In this document: piece after piece, positions 43,074 to 55,442 of the stretch | Layout of the letters: each line of letters begins with the position of its first letter | How positions within the stretch are numbered: the stretch's first letter is position 1 | Source: Haematobia irritans | Lineage: Eukaryota > Arthropoda > Insecta > Diptera > Muscidae | Length of the DNA stretch: 64,000 nt | Direction of reading: 5' to 3' | Assembly: GCF_050003625.1 (NCBI RefSeq) | Contig: NC_134398.1 | Location: forward strand, 105,644,423-105,708,422 | Translations under genes and position numbers: made by a program | Notes under the pieces: generated by a model | What the model saw: only the letters and a program-made list of their open reading frames with translations | Told to the model about the DNA's origin: nothing | Databases searched by the model: none

Positions 43074-44199
43074 TACACACAAAAATTTTTTTTTCTGATT
43101 CAATCACGAAATTAATTGATACAATTAATTTTTTAATTGAAATGTCTCCAATCACGAAAATGATAGTATCAATCACAGTTTTAATTGGGCATAGAAAAAA
43201 TTCTTGATTAAAAAATTAATTGATTTCATTGCCATATTTCAATTAATTTTTTAATTGATTCAATTAAAAATTTAATTGATGTTTATTGCAAAACTCAATT
43301 AATTTATTAATTAGAAAAAGGTAACTATTTTCAATTAAATTCTGAATTGGCTTAGAATTTTTATTTGGATTAACAATTGATTGTTTGAAAAAAAAAATAA
43401 TTAAAAATTTTTAAAAAATTTCATCAACATCATAAACTGACTTAGTCTTCCGAATTTGATTAAAAGTTAATTGTATCAATTAACTTTTTAATTTAAAATT
43501 TTAAAATTTTCAATCATTGACTTAATTAACTTAATGTTTCTATCTTGATTAAAAAGTTAATTGTACCAATTAATTTATTAATTGAAAAAAATTTCAAATT
43601 CAACTTTTTAATTGGAAATATTTTGGTGATATTTTTTTCTGTGTAAGGATGCCAGACGTGCTCTTTTAAAGAGCACATGTGCTCTTTTTTACAAAATGTG
43701 CTCTAAAAACAAGATAGGCCAAAAGAGCACGCAAAAGTGCTCTATTTTTAGTTAAGTACTCTTTTTGTGCTCTTTTTATGCATCACAACAATTATTATAC
43801 CAACGCGATTCAATAAATGGTAAAAGTAAACTGAAAATACGTAAATGTCACTACGAGATTTTCCTACGTCTTTATTTTCTAATTAAATGTGTTTTATTTT
43901 ATATAACAGAGTCGAAGAAGACTCTGACTAAATGTAAACAAACTTCTTTCAATAACATTTTTCACAAAAACACCAAAAAAATGACTTACAAAGTATTGTA
44001 AGAAAATTAGCTTGAGTTGAAAGTGGGTTATTTTATGTTTATGTTATAAACCTTTTTGTTATGTTTAAATGAATTATATTTCAATAAATTGGAACTAAAT
44101 GTTTTTATTTTATTTGAAAAAGTGTGCTCTTTTTTTCGTATGTGCTCTTTTTATAAGCTGAATGTGCTCTTTTTGGCTCTTCAAAATCTGGCATCCCTA
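43074..44199. mobile_element. hAT-K, MITE rich in GTGCTCTTTT, with family J inserted at its very end
   Basis: Outer bases are TA|AGGATGCCAGACGTGCTC on the left (TA 43074-43075, rest from 43646) and, in complement, TAGGGATGCCAGATTTTG on the right. The flanks GCTAGACC (43066-43073) and GCTAGAAC (44200-44207) fit an 8-bp duplication with one mismatch. AGAGCACA/TGTGCTCTTTT words fill both ends. No transposase. Confidence 0.78.
43076..43643. mobile_element. Family J MITE, copy 1
   Basis: Starts CACACAAAAATTTTTTTTTC and ends GGTGATATTTTTTTCTGTG, flanked by TA on both sides (43074-43075 and 43644-43645). The interior is repeated AATTAATTTTTTAATTGA-type sequence in both orientations. Copy 2 is at 46105-46547. 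TA duplication suggests Tc1/mariner-type mobilisation. Confidence 0.8.
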
Positions 44200-44650
44200 G
44201 CTAGAACCCACGACTGTATGTCATACAAGGCAACTATTACTACTTGGTACATTATTTAAATAGACTTTAGACTTTGGAAGTGTAATGAGAATGATGATTT
44301 ACCCAATGGTACTAAAAATAATCAAAACAAAAAACATTTGTAGTATTTATCTCTCCATTTTATATAAAATACTGTTAAGAAAATTTCAAGGGAATTCCCG
44401 AACTTCATTCCCGGGAAAGCGAAAAAATTGGGAATTCAGGGGTTCCCGTTCCCGGGAAAAAAACCCTATATCCCTTCCTCCAAGCCTATCTATAAATCTA
44501 CCGATATGGGCATTGAAACCAAATGGGTGAAACTTATTCAAAAAAACTAAGGGCGTTTTCGTTTCGCAAAAAATATGTTGCCTTGGTGTTACACAACATT
44601 TTCCCTCACTGCATTTTCGCCCAAATTATAGTGCCATTCCAAAGTTATTG
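44200..44650. other. Degenerate tRNA-like half, CCCGGG block and AT-rich DNA
   Basis: The 44200-44250 piece continues, across hAT-K, the tRNA-like sequence of 43020-43073: in complement it has GGGTTCTAGCCC as a B-box-like word spanning the insertion site. A GGAATTCCCG...GGGTTCCCGTTCCCGGG block is at 44389-44460. No gene. Confidence 0.4.
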
Positions 44651-44654
44651 TTAA

Positions 44655-44877
44655 CCCTCTAATGCCCCAATTTTTTTGCCATCTGATTAAATTTTCAATG
44701 TTAACGACACAAAAGCAAGAGAACTAAGCAAGAAAAATGTATACCGTAAAATTCAGCATATGCTACAAAGCCTCTTGAATAGTTTCAAATAAATTTCGTT
44801 TTTATTTAGCACATTTTTGTTGTCTTAATGTGTGTTTTACTAAAAGCTTCCTATTAACCCTCTTGGGCATTAGAGGG
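44655..44877. mobile_element. TTAA MITE (piggyBac-like), copy 2, intact
   Basis: Ends CCCTCTAATGCCCCAA and ...TTGGGCATTAGAGGG, flanked by TTAA at 44651-44654 and 44878-44881. TTAA duplications and CCC-starting ends are typical of piggyBac-type elements. It is 223 bp and matches the outer parts of the interrupted copy at 24141-25737. Confidence 0.92.
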
Positions 44878-44881
44878 TTAA

Positions 44882-46104
44882 TTCATAATAATGTGAGGGA
44901 TGCAGGATCCAAAATCGACAGTATCCTTCATATTTAGCAATAAATTTCGAGAATGATGCACCTTTTTTCCCAATCGAAATCGCCATAAGAAATATTTATT
45001 TACTTATGAGATCGTGTGTAGTTTTCGACATAGTTTGGAATAAACAATTTTTCAAATGTTTGCGATTACGAAAAATCGAATTAATCTGAGCCAAAAATCA
45101 TAGGTTAGTATAAACAAATTCACCAATATTTCAAAATATTTATTGATATAATTTGAATTCTCTCTAGTGTTGAAAGCGAAGTCGATTTTGGCCAACTTAA
45201 AAAAATTGTAGCCAATATTGAACATCTATTTTTAAAAATTCGGCCTAAACATGACAGAGAGTCGTCCTAATACTTCTTTAACGAAAAAATTCGATTCTGA
45301 ATAATAAATTCAATTTTATTGCTTGTTCTAGTTCGGTCTGCGGCTTGTGCGATCATTTAATAGCGAAACACGTTTCCGTTGCATCAAACAACAAACAGAC
45401 AGAGGAACGTCTTTATTTGTCTTTATTTGTTTACAAATAAATTTTTCTATTCGCTTTGAGAAAAATTTAGGATTTGGTTGTAAGGATAAATTGGTTTAGA
45501 ATTGGTGATGTCTTAATATATGCATTTTAAGAAGGTACCCAATACCCCCTGGGTTCTCCTCGGTACTTATTTTACTCAATAAGGGCCCACAAAGTACAAA
45601 AATATCAACTTAACAACAATTTCTATTGTCCCATGATATGGTCACGATTTTAGCTACATTCAATCTTTCGAATTCGGTTGTAAGAATTTTTGTAGTTTAT
45701 ACATTCGGTAATTAGCGTCATTCGTTCAGACCGAACAGCTTTTAGAGTGATATGCTTCGTGAAATACACTATAATTGTTATACTGGCTTTATATCGGTCT
45801 CAGATCCCATAAAGTATATACGAGTATATATTCTGGGTCGTGGTGAAATTCTGAGTCGATCTGGAGATGTCCGGCCGTCTCTTGAAACCACGTTAACTTT
45901 TTTGCAATTCATTGGTATATATTCTAATATTTTAGATATTTCACCTTTGAAATTAGACATATTAGCAATCATTGGCGTTTCATTTGGAAGATTGTTACAA
46001 AGTAGAATATAACTGGATTATAAGTTTTGCACGATTAATTGGGCAACTTAAAATCTATCAAAGAGTTATTAAGGTTATTCCATAAATTGGTAATAGATAA
46101 GCTT
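44882..46104. other. AT-rich stretch with one family P fragment
   Basis: The piece 45795-45900 (CCCATAAAGTATATACGAG, TTCTGGGTCGTGGTGAAATT, GTCGATCTGGAGATGTCCG) matches 6360-6450 of family P. The rest holds only short ORFs without domains. Confidence 0.5.
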
Positions 46105-46547
46105 CACAGAAATTTTTTTCTGATTCAGTTACGAAATTTATTGATCGAATTAAATTTTTAATAGAAATTTCTTCAATCACGAAAATAATAACAGAATAAC
46201 AGAATTAATTAGAAAATACAAATGTAATTGATTAAAAACTTAATTGAATTCGTCCGCCCCTTTTAATTAATTTTTTATTCGATCAAAAAATCCAATTAAT
46301 TTTTTATTGAAGTTATCAATTATTTATAAATTTTTTAATTGAAAATATTTATTCTATTATTTTGTTTATTTAATTAAAATGGTAACCGGGAAATTTAAAT
46401 GACAAAAATTATAATCGTTTTCTTAATTGAATATATTTTTTAATTTAATTAAAATATTAATAGTATTAGTTAAGTTTTTAATTGACTACGTTTTCAAATT
46501 CAATTAACTTTTTAATTGGAAATATTTAGGTGATATTTCTTTCGGTG
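46105..46547. mobile_element. Family J MITE, copy 2
   Basis: Starts CACAGAAATTTTTTTCTGATTC and ends GGTGATATTTCTTTCGGTG, with the same AATTAATTTTT-rich interior as copy 1. A clean TA duplication is not visible. No ORF. Confidence 0.7.
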
Positions 46548-46662
46548 TTATTAAAGCCCATGGTGAAAAATTATATTTGTAAAGTCAGATTCGGTCGCTT
46601 AAAACATTTGTCACTATTGTCACTATTGTAATTTATTTACTTTAATTTAGTGGTAAATAATA

Positions 46663-47921
46663 AAGGGTGATACGGTCAAAATTTGGTCAATATAAACTTG
46701 ACGTATTTCTTTCAATTTTGCATTTAAAACACCTGAACACCGCTCATTTTGAAGGTGTGTGTGTGTAGAATGTTGCTCCTATTTTGATTTTGGAATTCAC
46801 TCTTCAGTTGTCAAAATGCCGTCCAAGCAAGAAGAGCAGCGTATCAAAATTTTGCTCGCGCATCGCGAAAATCCGAGCTACTCGCACGCAAAGCTGGCAA
46901 AATCGCTAAAAGTTGCCAAATCAACCGTTACAAATGTAATTAAAGTGTTTGGGGAACATTTGTCGACAGCCAGGAAGTCTGGATCGGGGGAAACGAAATC
47001 CGGAAGCCGCTGAGACGACAAAGAGAGTTGTCGGTAGTTTCAAGCGAAACCCTAACCTCTCTCTCCGAGATGCCGCAAATAAGCTGGGTGTATCGTCTAC
47101 AACCGTGCATCGAGCCAAAAAACGAGCCGGACTATCGACTTACAAGAAGGTAGTGACTCCAAATCGCGATGATAAACAAAATACGACGGCCAAAGCGCGA
47201 TCCCGGAGGCTGTACACGACGATGCTGACGAAGTTTGACTGCGTGGTAATGGACGACGAAACATACGTCAAAGCCGACTACAAGCAGCTTCCGGGACAGG
47301 ATGTTTATACGGCAAAAGGAAGGGGAACGGTAGCAGATATTTTCAAGCACATAAAACTGTCGAAGTTCGCAAAGAAATATCTGGTTTGGCAAGCCATCTG
47401 TACCTGTGGCTTGAAAAGCAGCATTTTCATAGCTTCCGGGACTGTCAACCAAGAAATTTACGTGAAAGAGTGTTTGAATAAACGTCTGCTGCCTTTTATG
47501 TCGGATTTGGCATCTTGCCATTACGGTAAAAAGGCCATGGAGTGGTAAGCCGCCAACAACGTGCAGGTGGTTCCCAAGGACAAGAACCCTCCCAACACGA
47601 CAGAGCTCCGCCCAATTGAGAAATACTGGGCTATTGTCAAGCGGAACCTAAAGAAGACCAAAAAAACTGCTAAGGACGAGCAGCAATTCAAGGCTTTCTG
47701 CGGCGAAGAAGGTCGACAAGGTGGCTGTACAAAATCTGATGGCAGGTGTCAAGCGTGAGGCCCGGCAAATTCGGATTTGGAAAAGCGAAGGCCTACCTGA
47801 ATAATTTTTCCTGAATTTTATACTAATTGAACTTGAAAAAGAAATTTAATTTGATTTTTTAAATAAACGATTTCACCGATTTACACGCGTTTTCCCTTGA
47901 CTAAATGATCGTATCACCCTT
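46663..47921 (+). mobile_element. Tc1/mariner-type DD37E transposon (dead copy)
   Basis: Ends AAGGGTGATACGGTCAAA (46663) and, in complement, AAGGGTGATACGATCATT (from 47921), flanked by TA on both sides (46661-46662 and 47922-47923). The length of 1,259 bp and single transposase gene fit an ITm-superfamily element. The catalytic spacing is D37E. Confidence 0.93.
46816..47804 (+). pseudogene. DD37E transposase pseudogene
   Basis: The start MPSKQEEQRIKILLAHREN is at 46816. Two helix-turn-helix regions of the paired-like type (LAKSLKVAKSTVTNVI and DAANKLGVSSTTVHRA) lead to the catalytic core. First Asp is in VVMDDETY (about 47242-47265), second Asp in SDLASCHYGKK (about 47506), and Glu in LRPIEKYW (about 47620). 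I count 37 residues between the second Asp and Glu, the DD37E signature known from mosquito ITmD37E elements. A frameshift near 46985-47000, a TAA at 47546-47548 in place of a Tyr-type codon after EW, and another frameshift near 47700 disable it. The C-terminus KREARQIRIWKSEGLPE ends at 47804. It would cut and paste its own element in the nucleus if intact. Confidence 0.9.
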
Positions 47922-47923
47922 TA

Positions 47924-49230
47924 TAAAGGTACACACAAAGAATAATACTAAACTAAATTGAGTTTTAAATTCTTGGTTTTAGTCCAGATTTGTAGTTGAA
48001 ATTTTAAATACGTATGCAATATTTTTTACTTTAATCAAATTGAGAAGAGATCATCTAAGGAAATCAAGCTCAGGGAAGCTATACATAAGAAATTAGTGCT
48101 CACTGAAGTGCAAAAACTCTTGTTTTTGTTAGAGAAACTAGAGGGAGAAAAAAATATAAAGTTTATTCTCATTTGTACGCTCTAGAAATAATGTATGTAT
48201 ATATGAAGAAGAACATTAAGTATTAAAACGCCTATTACTTTGAAAAATGCCCTCGTTGTTTTAGACGTGAAAAACAAAAGTAAAAATATAGATTGATTCC
48301 CACATTTGATTTCCTGATCGATTGGTCAGTTCTTGTTGCAGAGATATGTGAGATATATTGTGTTCGATCGATTTTATATTTGATATATGATGTTAGGATA
48401 AACATAAGTTTCAAAATCGTATAATTCAATATTCTAATTATCCATCTAAGCATCCTCGAGAGTCTCTTTATATCTAATCATTGTGTTACATAGGCTTACA
48501 GTCTGCAATTATTATATCTATCATATTAATTCATATTAATGAACTTTAAATGTAAAATAATAACCATAAGCAGTATGTCATCCGTACTTGCTATCACAAT
48601 AGATGTCATTGGATTGTGGACGACTGTCGCAACGCACAGAGGGGGTACATAAGACACCGACTAGCCGAATTTTCCGAAGTATATACTTTTCTTAATTACG
48701 TGAAACCCCCTCTCTATGATTTGTTTTTCAAGTAAATATATGTTTTAGTTGAAGTAGTTTAAACAATTCCTCGCAATGAATACCCAAATTTAATATTGTA
48801 AAGTATAATGAATTTTTGCTCGGTACTCCTATATTTCGCTTAAATGTACTTCGTTAACTTCATCACAAATTCTTAAGGTCTTAAGGTAAATCTAAAGCTA
48901 ATCCACCTATTCCTATACTGAACACTTCGAATTTGTACATTGTGTTTTTATAATAACGTTTACATTGAAATTTAGTAAAAAAATACAAATGAGAGAAGTA
49001 CGCTGGAATCATTAGCATATAATTTACAATAAGAAGAGGTAAGACATAGAGGTATGAATGTGAACAGAAATTGTCGTTGATCGTTACCACGAGTGAGTCG
49101 CTAATATCAAGAGTGTGCGTGATTTACCAAGCAAATACCGTTCGTGGGCGTGAGTCACGAAAACGAAAACAATCCCGTTCGCGAACATAATCATGCATGC
49201 GAATTGAATTCGGTTATATGTTTAGTGGCA
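47924..49230. other. AT-rich stretch with two degraded repeat fragments
   Basis: At 48600-48690 GTACATAAGACACCGACTAGCCGAATT resembles the start of family P (8215-8270), quoted here by its words GTACATAAG and GCCGAATT. At 49085-49200 GTGTGCGTGATT and GGGCGTGAGTCACG resemble hAT-1 arms. No gene is seen. Confidence 0.45.
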
Positions 49231-49436
49231 CACTGAAAAAAAAACATACCCGTGTCCAAAGATGTCGTCTTTACTAATGATTTTGGTAGTGATTCTGCGC
49301 CAAAGAAGTGATTAATATGCTATTTGCTCGAAATTTTAAATCTAGAGTTATTTTAGGTCCTTTAAAAGCTATGTCATTTCTTCTTTATTTCGTTCATATT
49401 TTTATATAGCTGCTTAGGCGAAATTTAAGATTTCTG
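49231..49436 (+). mobile_element. Family E fragment
   Basis: CACTGAAAAAAAAACATACCCG followed by TCTTTACTAATGATTTTGG and CGCCAAAGAAGTG matches 59936-60030. The right end is missing. Confidence 0.6.
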
Positions 49437-49831
49437 CATACACACACAAAAATAATTAATTTATTTTATGTATAGTGTTCCCTAAAATTTTCCAAACACG
49501 GAATTCATAAATTGTATGAAAATAGTTCATAAATAAAAAATACAGGTTTTCATTGACTACGAATGTATACATAACAATAATGAAATTTAATATTAATTTA
49601 ATATTATAAATGAGTATACATAATTTTCGATATTGAAAAATATGTATTCTTACATAATATACTATACTAAAAACGTCATGCATCAAATGTGTTTTTTCTT
49701 TTCGATTTTTCCCTAATTATTAATGCCTGCATAATTGATCAAAATGTGTGAACCCATTTATTAAAAAACGCATTAAGGTCCTGCGAGTAAAAAAAAACAT
49801 TTTATAATGTTTTTTATTACTTATAAATATT

Positions 49832-50215
49832 CACTCAAAAAAAAGTGAACTCTCAATTTCACTAAAGCCAATGCAACTTTATTTTAGTTCATGGATTTAT
49901 TATGTTTGGAGAAAATTTCTTTTACTCTAATAATTTTTGCGTACATTAGTTAAATTAACTAAAAAACGGGAAAAAATTACACACAAATCATGAACTTCGT
50001 ATGTCACTAAAGTCATTCTTGCAATTTTGAACTCCAATTTTTTCCTTCAAACTACAAAATTTTCTTTAACATGTGAAAAAAATTAATTATGTCTAATAAA
50101 TTTTCTCGAATTTTTATTTTATATTTACTATTTTTTGTGACATCGGCGTGATGTCAGCGTTTGTAATACTGTTTTGTTAAAATTTTCTAAAAATATTCCA
50201 AATTTTCAGCAATAA
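49832..50215. mobile_element. Family G MITE, copy 2 (truncated)
   Basis: CACTCAAAAAAAAGTGAACTC and following text match 27859-28300 with small deletions. The right end seen in copy 1 is not found. Confidence 0.65.
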
Positions 50216-50670
50216 ATAATCTTCGAATTCCGATGGCGACTCAAACTGAACTGAAAAAACCAAACACAGCAAAGCCAGATGTTGCCATCAAAAACGTTAT
50301 GTTTGGTTTTTTGTCTTATATTATATGTTTGCATTGTATACATATGAGAGTAACTCTATATTGTGGCTCTCTCATGCTTACAGAAAACCAGTATTTTTGG
50401 ATATATCCACACTGTTAGAAAAATATGTTTTCCATATGTTCCGATATAAAAAAAAGGTGTTTAGGGCACAATTTTTAAACATAATATATTTAAGTGCAAA
50501 CATGTAATGTTCCTAAACTAACACTACATGTTTGGGATACATATATTCACATGTTAGAATATATTATGTTTGGGGCATGAATGTTTCATAAAAATAATAT
50601 GTGTGAATGTAAACATATATAAATTTACAAATTTCAAGTAAACATATATATGTTGTGATATTTTATTCAG

Positions 50671-50704
<34 letters not shown>

Positions 50705-51009
50705 TATAGAGAAAGAAATAGAGGTGGAAACCGGAAGGGTTGACGAAAGATATCAACATAACACGGCGAGAGAATCAAAAGAGAGCTATTTGTGAATGTT
50801 GTTTCGGAAAACTGTTTTATGATAAGGCCAAAAATTTGATATGCTAAGTCTAAATATTATTTAATTTGAATATTAGAATGAGTATTCGGAGTAAAGAGAA
50901 TAGACATTCTGAACCAAGAGAATAGATATTTGAAAAAAAACAGCATGTGTTTTCGCCTTGAGAGTAGGATTTTATGTATGTGTGGACATGTGTTTTGTTT
51001 ACCATTTTG

Positions 51010-51927
51010 CAGTGTTGCCAACTCCCCAAGGCCAAAAAGCACCAAAAATATATTATAAATTCTAACATACCACCTTCCACCACAAAATCGAAAATTAAAT
51101 GTTCTACTAAAAAAAAAAACTTCCGAAGATGTACCTATTATAGAACTTTTGTGAATTGAATTTTAAGAAGTTAAGGTGGGTATTAAGATCGAGTTTAGCT
51201 GCTAAAATAGTCATTTTTTGACAATTACAATTTCTTTAATAATTCATTTTAAGGAATACAAACTGTGAAAATTTGCTTTTGGCTATTCCCCATCAAGTTA
51301 TAATAAAATTTGCAGCAAATATGCATAATTTTATGCCTTTTTTACTGATATAGTTTTCACTTTAGCGGCAAAACTCGAACTTAGTACTACCCATTATGAA
51401 CCGCTATTCAAGTATACACTTTGATCAGTTTTAATGCTTTCGTCCAATTCATTTTGATCAGTGATGTTTTTCAACTTTCAAAATATTAATATATGGAAGG
51501 AGTCTATATTAATATATGGAAGGAGTCTTATTTCAGTTGTGCGTGCTTTTGTGAATTTAATACAAACGTTTTTAATGACATCTTTACCAAATTCGAAAAT
51601 TCGATACTCATCGCTCAACTGTCCTATAGAATACCCTAAATATCAATATTAATTAAAAAATAATCAATACCAACTTCAAAACAAACAAATTCTATATTTG
51701 GCAATAAATTTGAGTTTCTTCGGCTCTTGAAAGTCTAATCAAAATTTTTGTATCAATTAAACTTAATACTGTTCAAAATAAAAAAAGCACCAAAAGCACT
51801 AAATGAAAATGCCAGAAAGCACCAAGTTGGTGCTTTTTTTGAAAAGGCACCAAAAAGGCAATTTGGTGCTTTTTAGAAATCAAAAAGCACTAAATTTGGT
51901 GCTAAAAGCACCAAATTGGCAACACTG
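51010..51927. mobile_element. hAT-4, 918-bp MITE with AAAAAGCACCAAA repeats
   Basis: Ends CAGTGTTGCCAACTCC (51010) and TTGGCAACACTG (ending 51927). The 8-bp duplication CCATTTTG is at 51002-51009 and 51928-51935, and the uninterrupted family C copy at 37705 has CATTTTGGCATTATGGG. AAAAAGCACCAAA words lie at both ends. A smaller inverted-repeat element (about 51178-51402, ends GGGTATTAAG...TTCGAG) is nested. No transposase. Confidence 0.92.
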
Positions 51928-52542
51928 CCATTTTGGCATTATGGGAACAATTTTTTTCTTGGTTCGTTAAAAGAAGTCGGAACGTACAAGGAGTAAGTCA
52001 AAATATTCAAGCAATTAAGTTCGAGTTTTGCAGCTAAAACAATTGAAAAAGTTTATTTTCTTTAAAATGAATTTTTAAAGAAAAGTAAAAGGCAAAACAG
52101 GGTCATTTTAGAGCGATAATACCAACTTAATACCGGCCTTAAAGGTAAAAATGAATTTAAGTACAAAACAAGATAAGTTTTAAATGCATTTAAAATGGTG
52201 TTAAATGCTAGTAAAAAACTGTTCACGTCTAAATAAATTTATGTGTATATTATAAAATTATTTATGTATGTTTATACTCGACTCCACGTTCTTCTTTTGT
52301 TAGAGTTTTTGAATTCCTTCCAAAATTTCAAACTTTTATACCAAAAACAGTTTTTTGTTACAAAATTGTTATTTTTGCAATAAAAAATAATATTTTATCC
52401 AAAAGCTCAGTCCATTTCGTTTGCACTGTTCTTTTCTGACTGTAAATCTTTAATAACCCACATTTCGAAGTTTCGTTATAAACATGTAATATAGTATAAA
52501 TATAAATAAAAAATTTAAAAAAAAAAAACAAACAAAAAATGG

Positions 52543-52618
52543 TGTTCAGTCGGAGCAGTGATTGAACCCACGACCCTTGGCATGCAAGGCAGACATGCTA
52601 ACCACTGCTCCACGTGGC
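52543..52618 (-). repeat. tRNA-derived module 1 in family C copy 4
   Basis: In complement GGCCACGTGGAGCAGTGG holds the A box and GGGTTCAATCACTG the B box. TTGGCATGCAAGGCAGACATG forms the anticodon-arm region; its key word GCATGCAAGG is shared with 8475-8550. Confidence 0.7.
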
Positions 52619-52889
52619 CAACAAATATATGTTTTTGTTAAATAATGTTATGTTTGCATGGGCTCGTGGCAGCTGCAAACTATGCTATATAAATGTAACT
52701 TAAAACGATAATTGTCTACTGGTGACTATAACAGCTACGTAGCCCAGTGGATAGTGTGTTGGTTGCTTCCAAACATATAATATGTTCACATAAAACAAAC
52801 ATATTAATGTTTCGGCAGTATCCAATAATATATATGCTTCCTGCAAAATATGTTTGGAACATATGTTAGAGAAGCGATTTTTTTTGAGG

Positions 52890-53856
52890 GTGCAGTTTCA
52901 TTAATTTTATGAAAGAATACATGCGCATTATTAATAATTTCTTAATTTGATAACAAGTATTTACGAATAAAAAATACGTAGACGTACATCGATTTCATGA
53001 AAGAGTCCATAAATTTTCAAAAGTATACACATTTGTGTACAAATTTTTGTGTGTAAGCTTAAACAAAAGTATTGGCTATGGTTGCTGAACCTGTGGAAAG
53101 AAAATTCCTATATGCGAATATATGCCATATATATAAGAGCGCACAATAAGGTTTGTTGACCTTCACCATACCAGTGTGTTCATTAGGCGGCCACTTCAAC
53201 GTCTACGCAATGCATGTCTCCAGTGATTAATTGTCTTTAAAGCTAATCCAATGGGAAACATATAAATCTTTTAAAAACCTTTCACACCCAAATTCAACAG
53301 CTTTAAAACAAGGATTTTTTCCCATCCCATTTTTTGGTTTTGAATCTCGAATACTCCGTATATAATTAACGGTTTCCATCCTATTATATTTGTGCTTTGG
53401 AAGTAGTATTGCATTTCACATTTGATGGACATTTTTCAGCTACGGCTATACAAGTGCTGATGGTATTCTTACGCATGAAGTGTCTCAACTTTGAGGCATA
53501 TATTTTGTTCATCTAACGAGGCGAGTAAAATAAAATGGGCATCTGTAGTATATCATTGCACATGAATAGAGCGATCTGGTCACCATGTTTAAGTTATTTT
53601 GTTGAAAATTCATTTTGTTACGGTAGGATAAGAATGAAAACGTTTCACAGGGCAAACACCCATATGTCTGTTATATTAGCAATTGATAGAAGGACATAAA
53701 ATATTATTCCACCAAGGACATGGGAGTACAAAGAGTACAATCTTAAGTGGCAATAATTGATTTTACGTCGCAATTTATTTCTAATTGTACTTTGTCTACG
53801 TGAGCATATTAAAATCGTTTGTCATATATTTTCAATGTCAGTAGTGTGATGCCAAT
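52890..53856. other. Stretch without recognised repeats or genes
   Basis: About 970 bp. No ORF with a domain. From 53130 to 53760 base composition is a little less AT-rich and no match to other parts of the window was noticed, so it may be single-copy DNA next to LINE B. Confidence 0.4.
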
Positions 53857-55378
53857 GTTGTTGTTGTTGTTGTTGTAACAGTTTATTGTGATTTCATCCA
53901 TTTTTATGTTATACGCTTTGGTACTTCAGCTTATGGCCAGATCGAGGAACTCTGCGACTAGGGTGGGGTGTGTCCAGAGTGACCTGGCGGTAAGTCGGCT
54001 TGGTTTAGCTGGGCAAGAGAAAAGATGACGCATGTTGTGTGGCCCCTGGTTGCAAATTGGACATACGTCAGCTACGCTGCTATCAATCACTGACAAATAG
54101 GAATTGAGGCGGCTGCACTTGCCTGATCTTAACTGGGCTAAAACTAGCCTAGTCTGCCGTGGGAGGTCTCTTTCCTCCGGTGCTATGGGCGGTGGACGGA
54201 CTCCGAGAACAGGATTAACCTTGTAGCTTCTCACCGCTTCAGCTACAGTATCCTCATGAATCCTGTTCAAACCTGCCTGGTACGCTGCTTGATCTAGAGG
54301 TTCTCTTTTGTAGCGCTGGATCTCGCGCTCTAGATTATGTATATCAACCCTTACGTTCCTGGGTGGTGGTTGTGCATCTATGAGATGGTGGTTTGGATGA
54401 TTACTGCGATAACAAACCCAGGAGATACTGCTTAGACAACATGTAGTTGTGTCTTCGCACAGGGAGGATCTTTGTCTCCACATAAAGGTGATCCAGGGGT
54501 GTGCTGCGGAGACACCCAGTCGCAGTTCTAAGGGCAGCGTTGTATGTTATTCCACTGCGTATCACTAGTCTGCGGTGTCCACACTGGAGCTGCATAGTTT
54601 ACCACTGACCGGCCAATTGCCTTATAGGTAGCTAACAAGGTTTCTTTGTCCCCACCCCAAGTACTGCCGGCAAGTGACTTGAGGACCTTGTTTCTACCAC
54701 GGAGCTTATTACAAATTGCAGTGGCATGGGCAGACGACTTGAAAAGGCTGTCGAATGTGACCCCAAGAATCTTGGGGTAATTTGTGGTCGGAATTATTTC
54801 GCCATCGACACTAATATTCAACTGCCTGCGCACTTCTGCCGTCCATGTAGTGAATAGTGTGGCTGAGGATTTGGTGGGGGATATCCTCAAGTTTCTCGCA
54901 GTGAAATAACTGGTAAGATTAGCTAAGTAGACATTTAAACGATCGCAGGTGTCATCAATATTGGGCCCAGATGCCAAGATTGTACAGTCATCCGCATATG
55001 ATACAATCTCGACGCCGTCAGGTGGGCGTGGAATCGAGGACAGGTAGAGGTTAAACAGTGCCGGAGATATCACCCCACCCTGGGGAACTCCCTGTTTAAC
55101 TCTACGGGGTTTTGACTTTTTGTCCCTGAATTCCACGTACGACTGGCGTCCACACATATAATTCAGCACCCAACGTTTCACTCCTGCCGGTAGGGACGTA
55201 TTGTCGATGTCCTCAAATAATTTGGCATGGTTAATCGTATCGAATGCTTTCGATAGGTCAAGCGCCACGAGCACCGTCCTATGACACGGCCTGGGCTGAT
55301 TAAGTCCCTTATTGATATGTGTCGAAATGGCATGTAAGGCTGTCGTCGTACTGTGTACCTTACGGAATCCATGTTGAT

Positions 55379-55442
55379 AGGTTAGAGTGGCAGCCCGATT
55401 AAGATTCAGGCTCACTTAGACTATTCAGTCCATTGTGATAAA
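55379..55442 (-). mobile_element. 64-bp LINE A stub with 13-bp target duplication
   Basis: In complement it runs from TATCACAATGGACTGAATAG through GAATCTTAATCGGGCTGCC to CTCTAACC, that is, only the last 60 or so nt of LINE A. AATCCATGTTGAT stands on both sides (55366-55378 and 55443-55455). The duplication also repeats the codons for His-Gly-Phe in LINE B. The GAATCTTAATC word matches LINE A and not the SINE tail (GATACATC). Confidence 0.93.

Larger units (their letters stand above)
50408..52889 (+). mobile_element. Family C repeat, copy 4, with hAT-4 inside
   Basis: Starts CACACTGTTAGAAAAATATG and ends TAGAGAAGCGATTTTTTTTGAG. Order: ATATGTT-rich 5' part, a GAGAGAGA run (50672-50703), the GTATTCGGAGTAAAGAG segment (50882), TTTATGTATGTGTGGACATG (50970), hAT-4, TTCGAGTTTTGCAGC block (52019), TTTATACTCGACTCCACG (52270), tRNA module 1 reversed (52543-52618), the start of module 2 (52730-52761), and the ATATGTT-rich 3' end. 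About 1.56 kb without hAT-4. No ORF. Confidence 0.85.
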
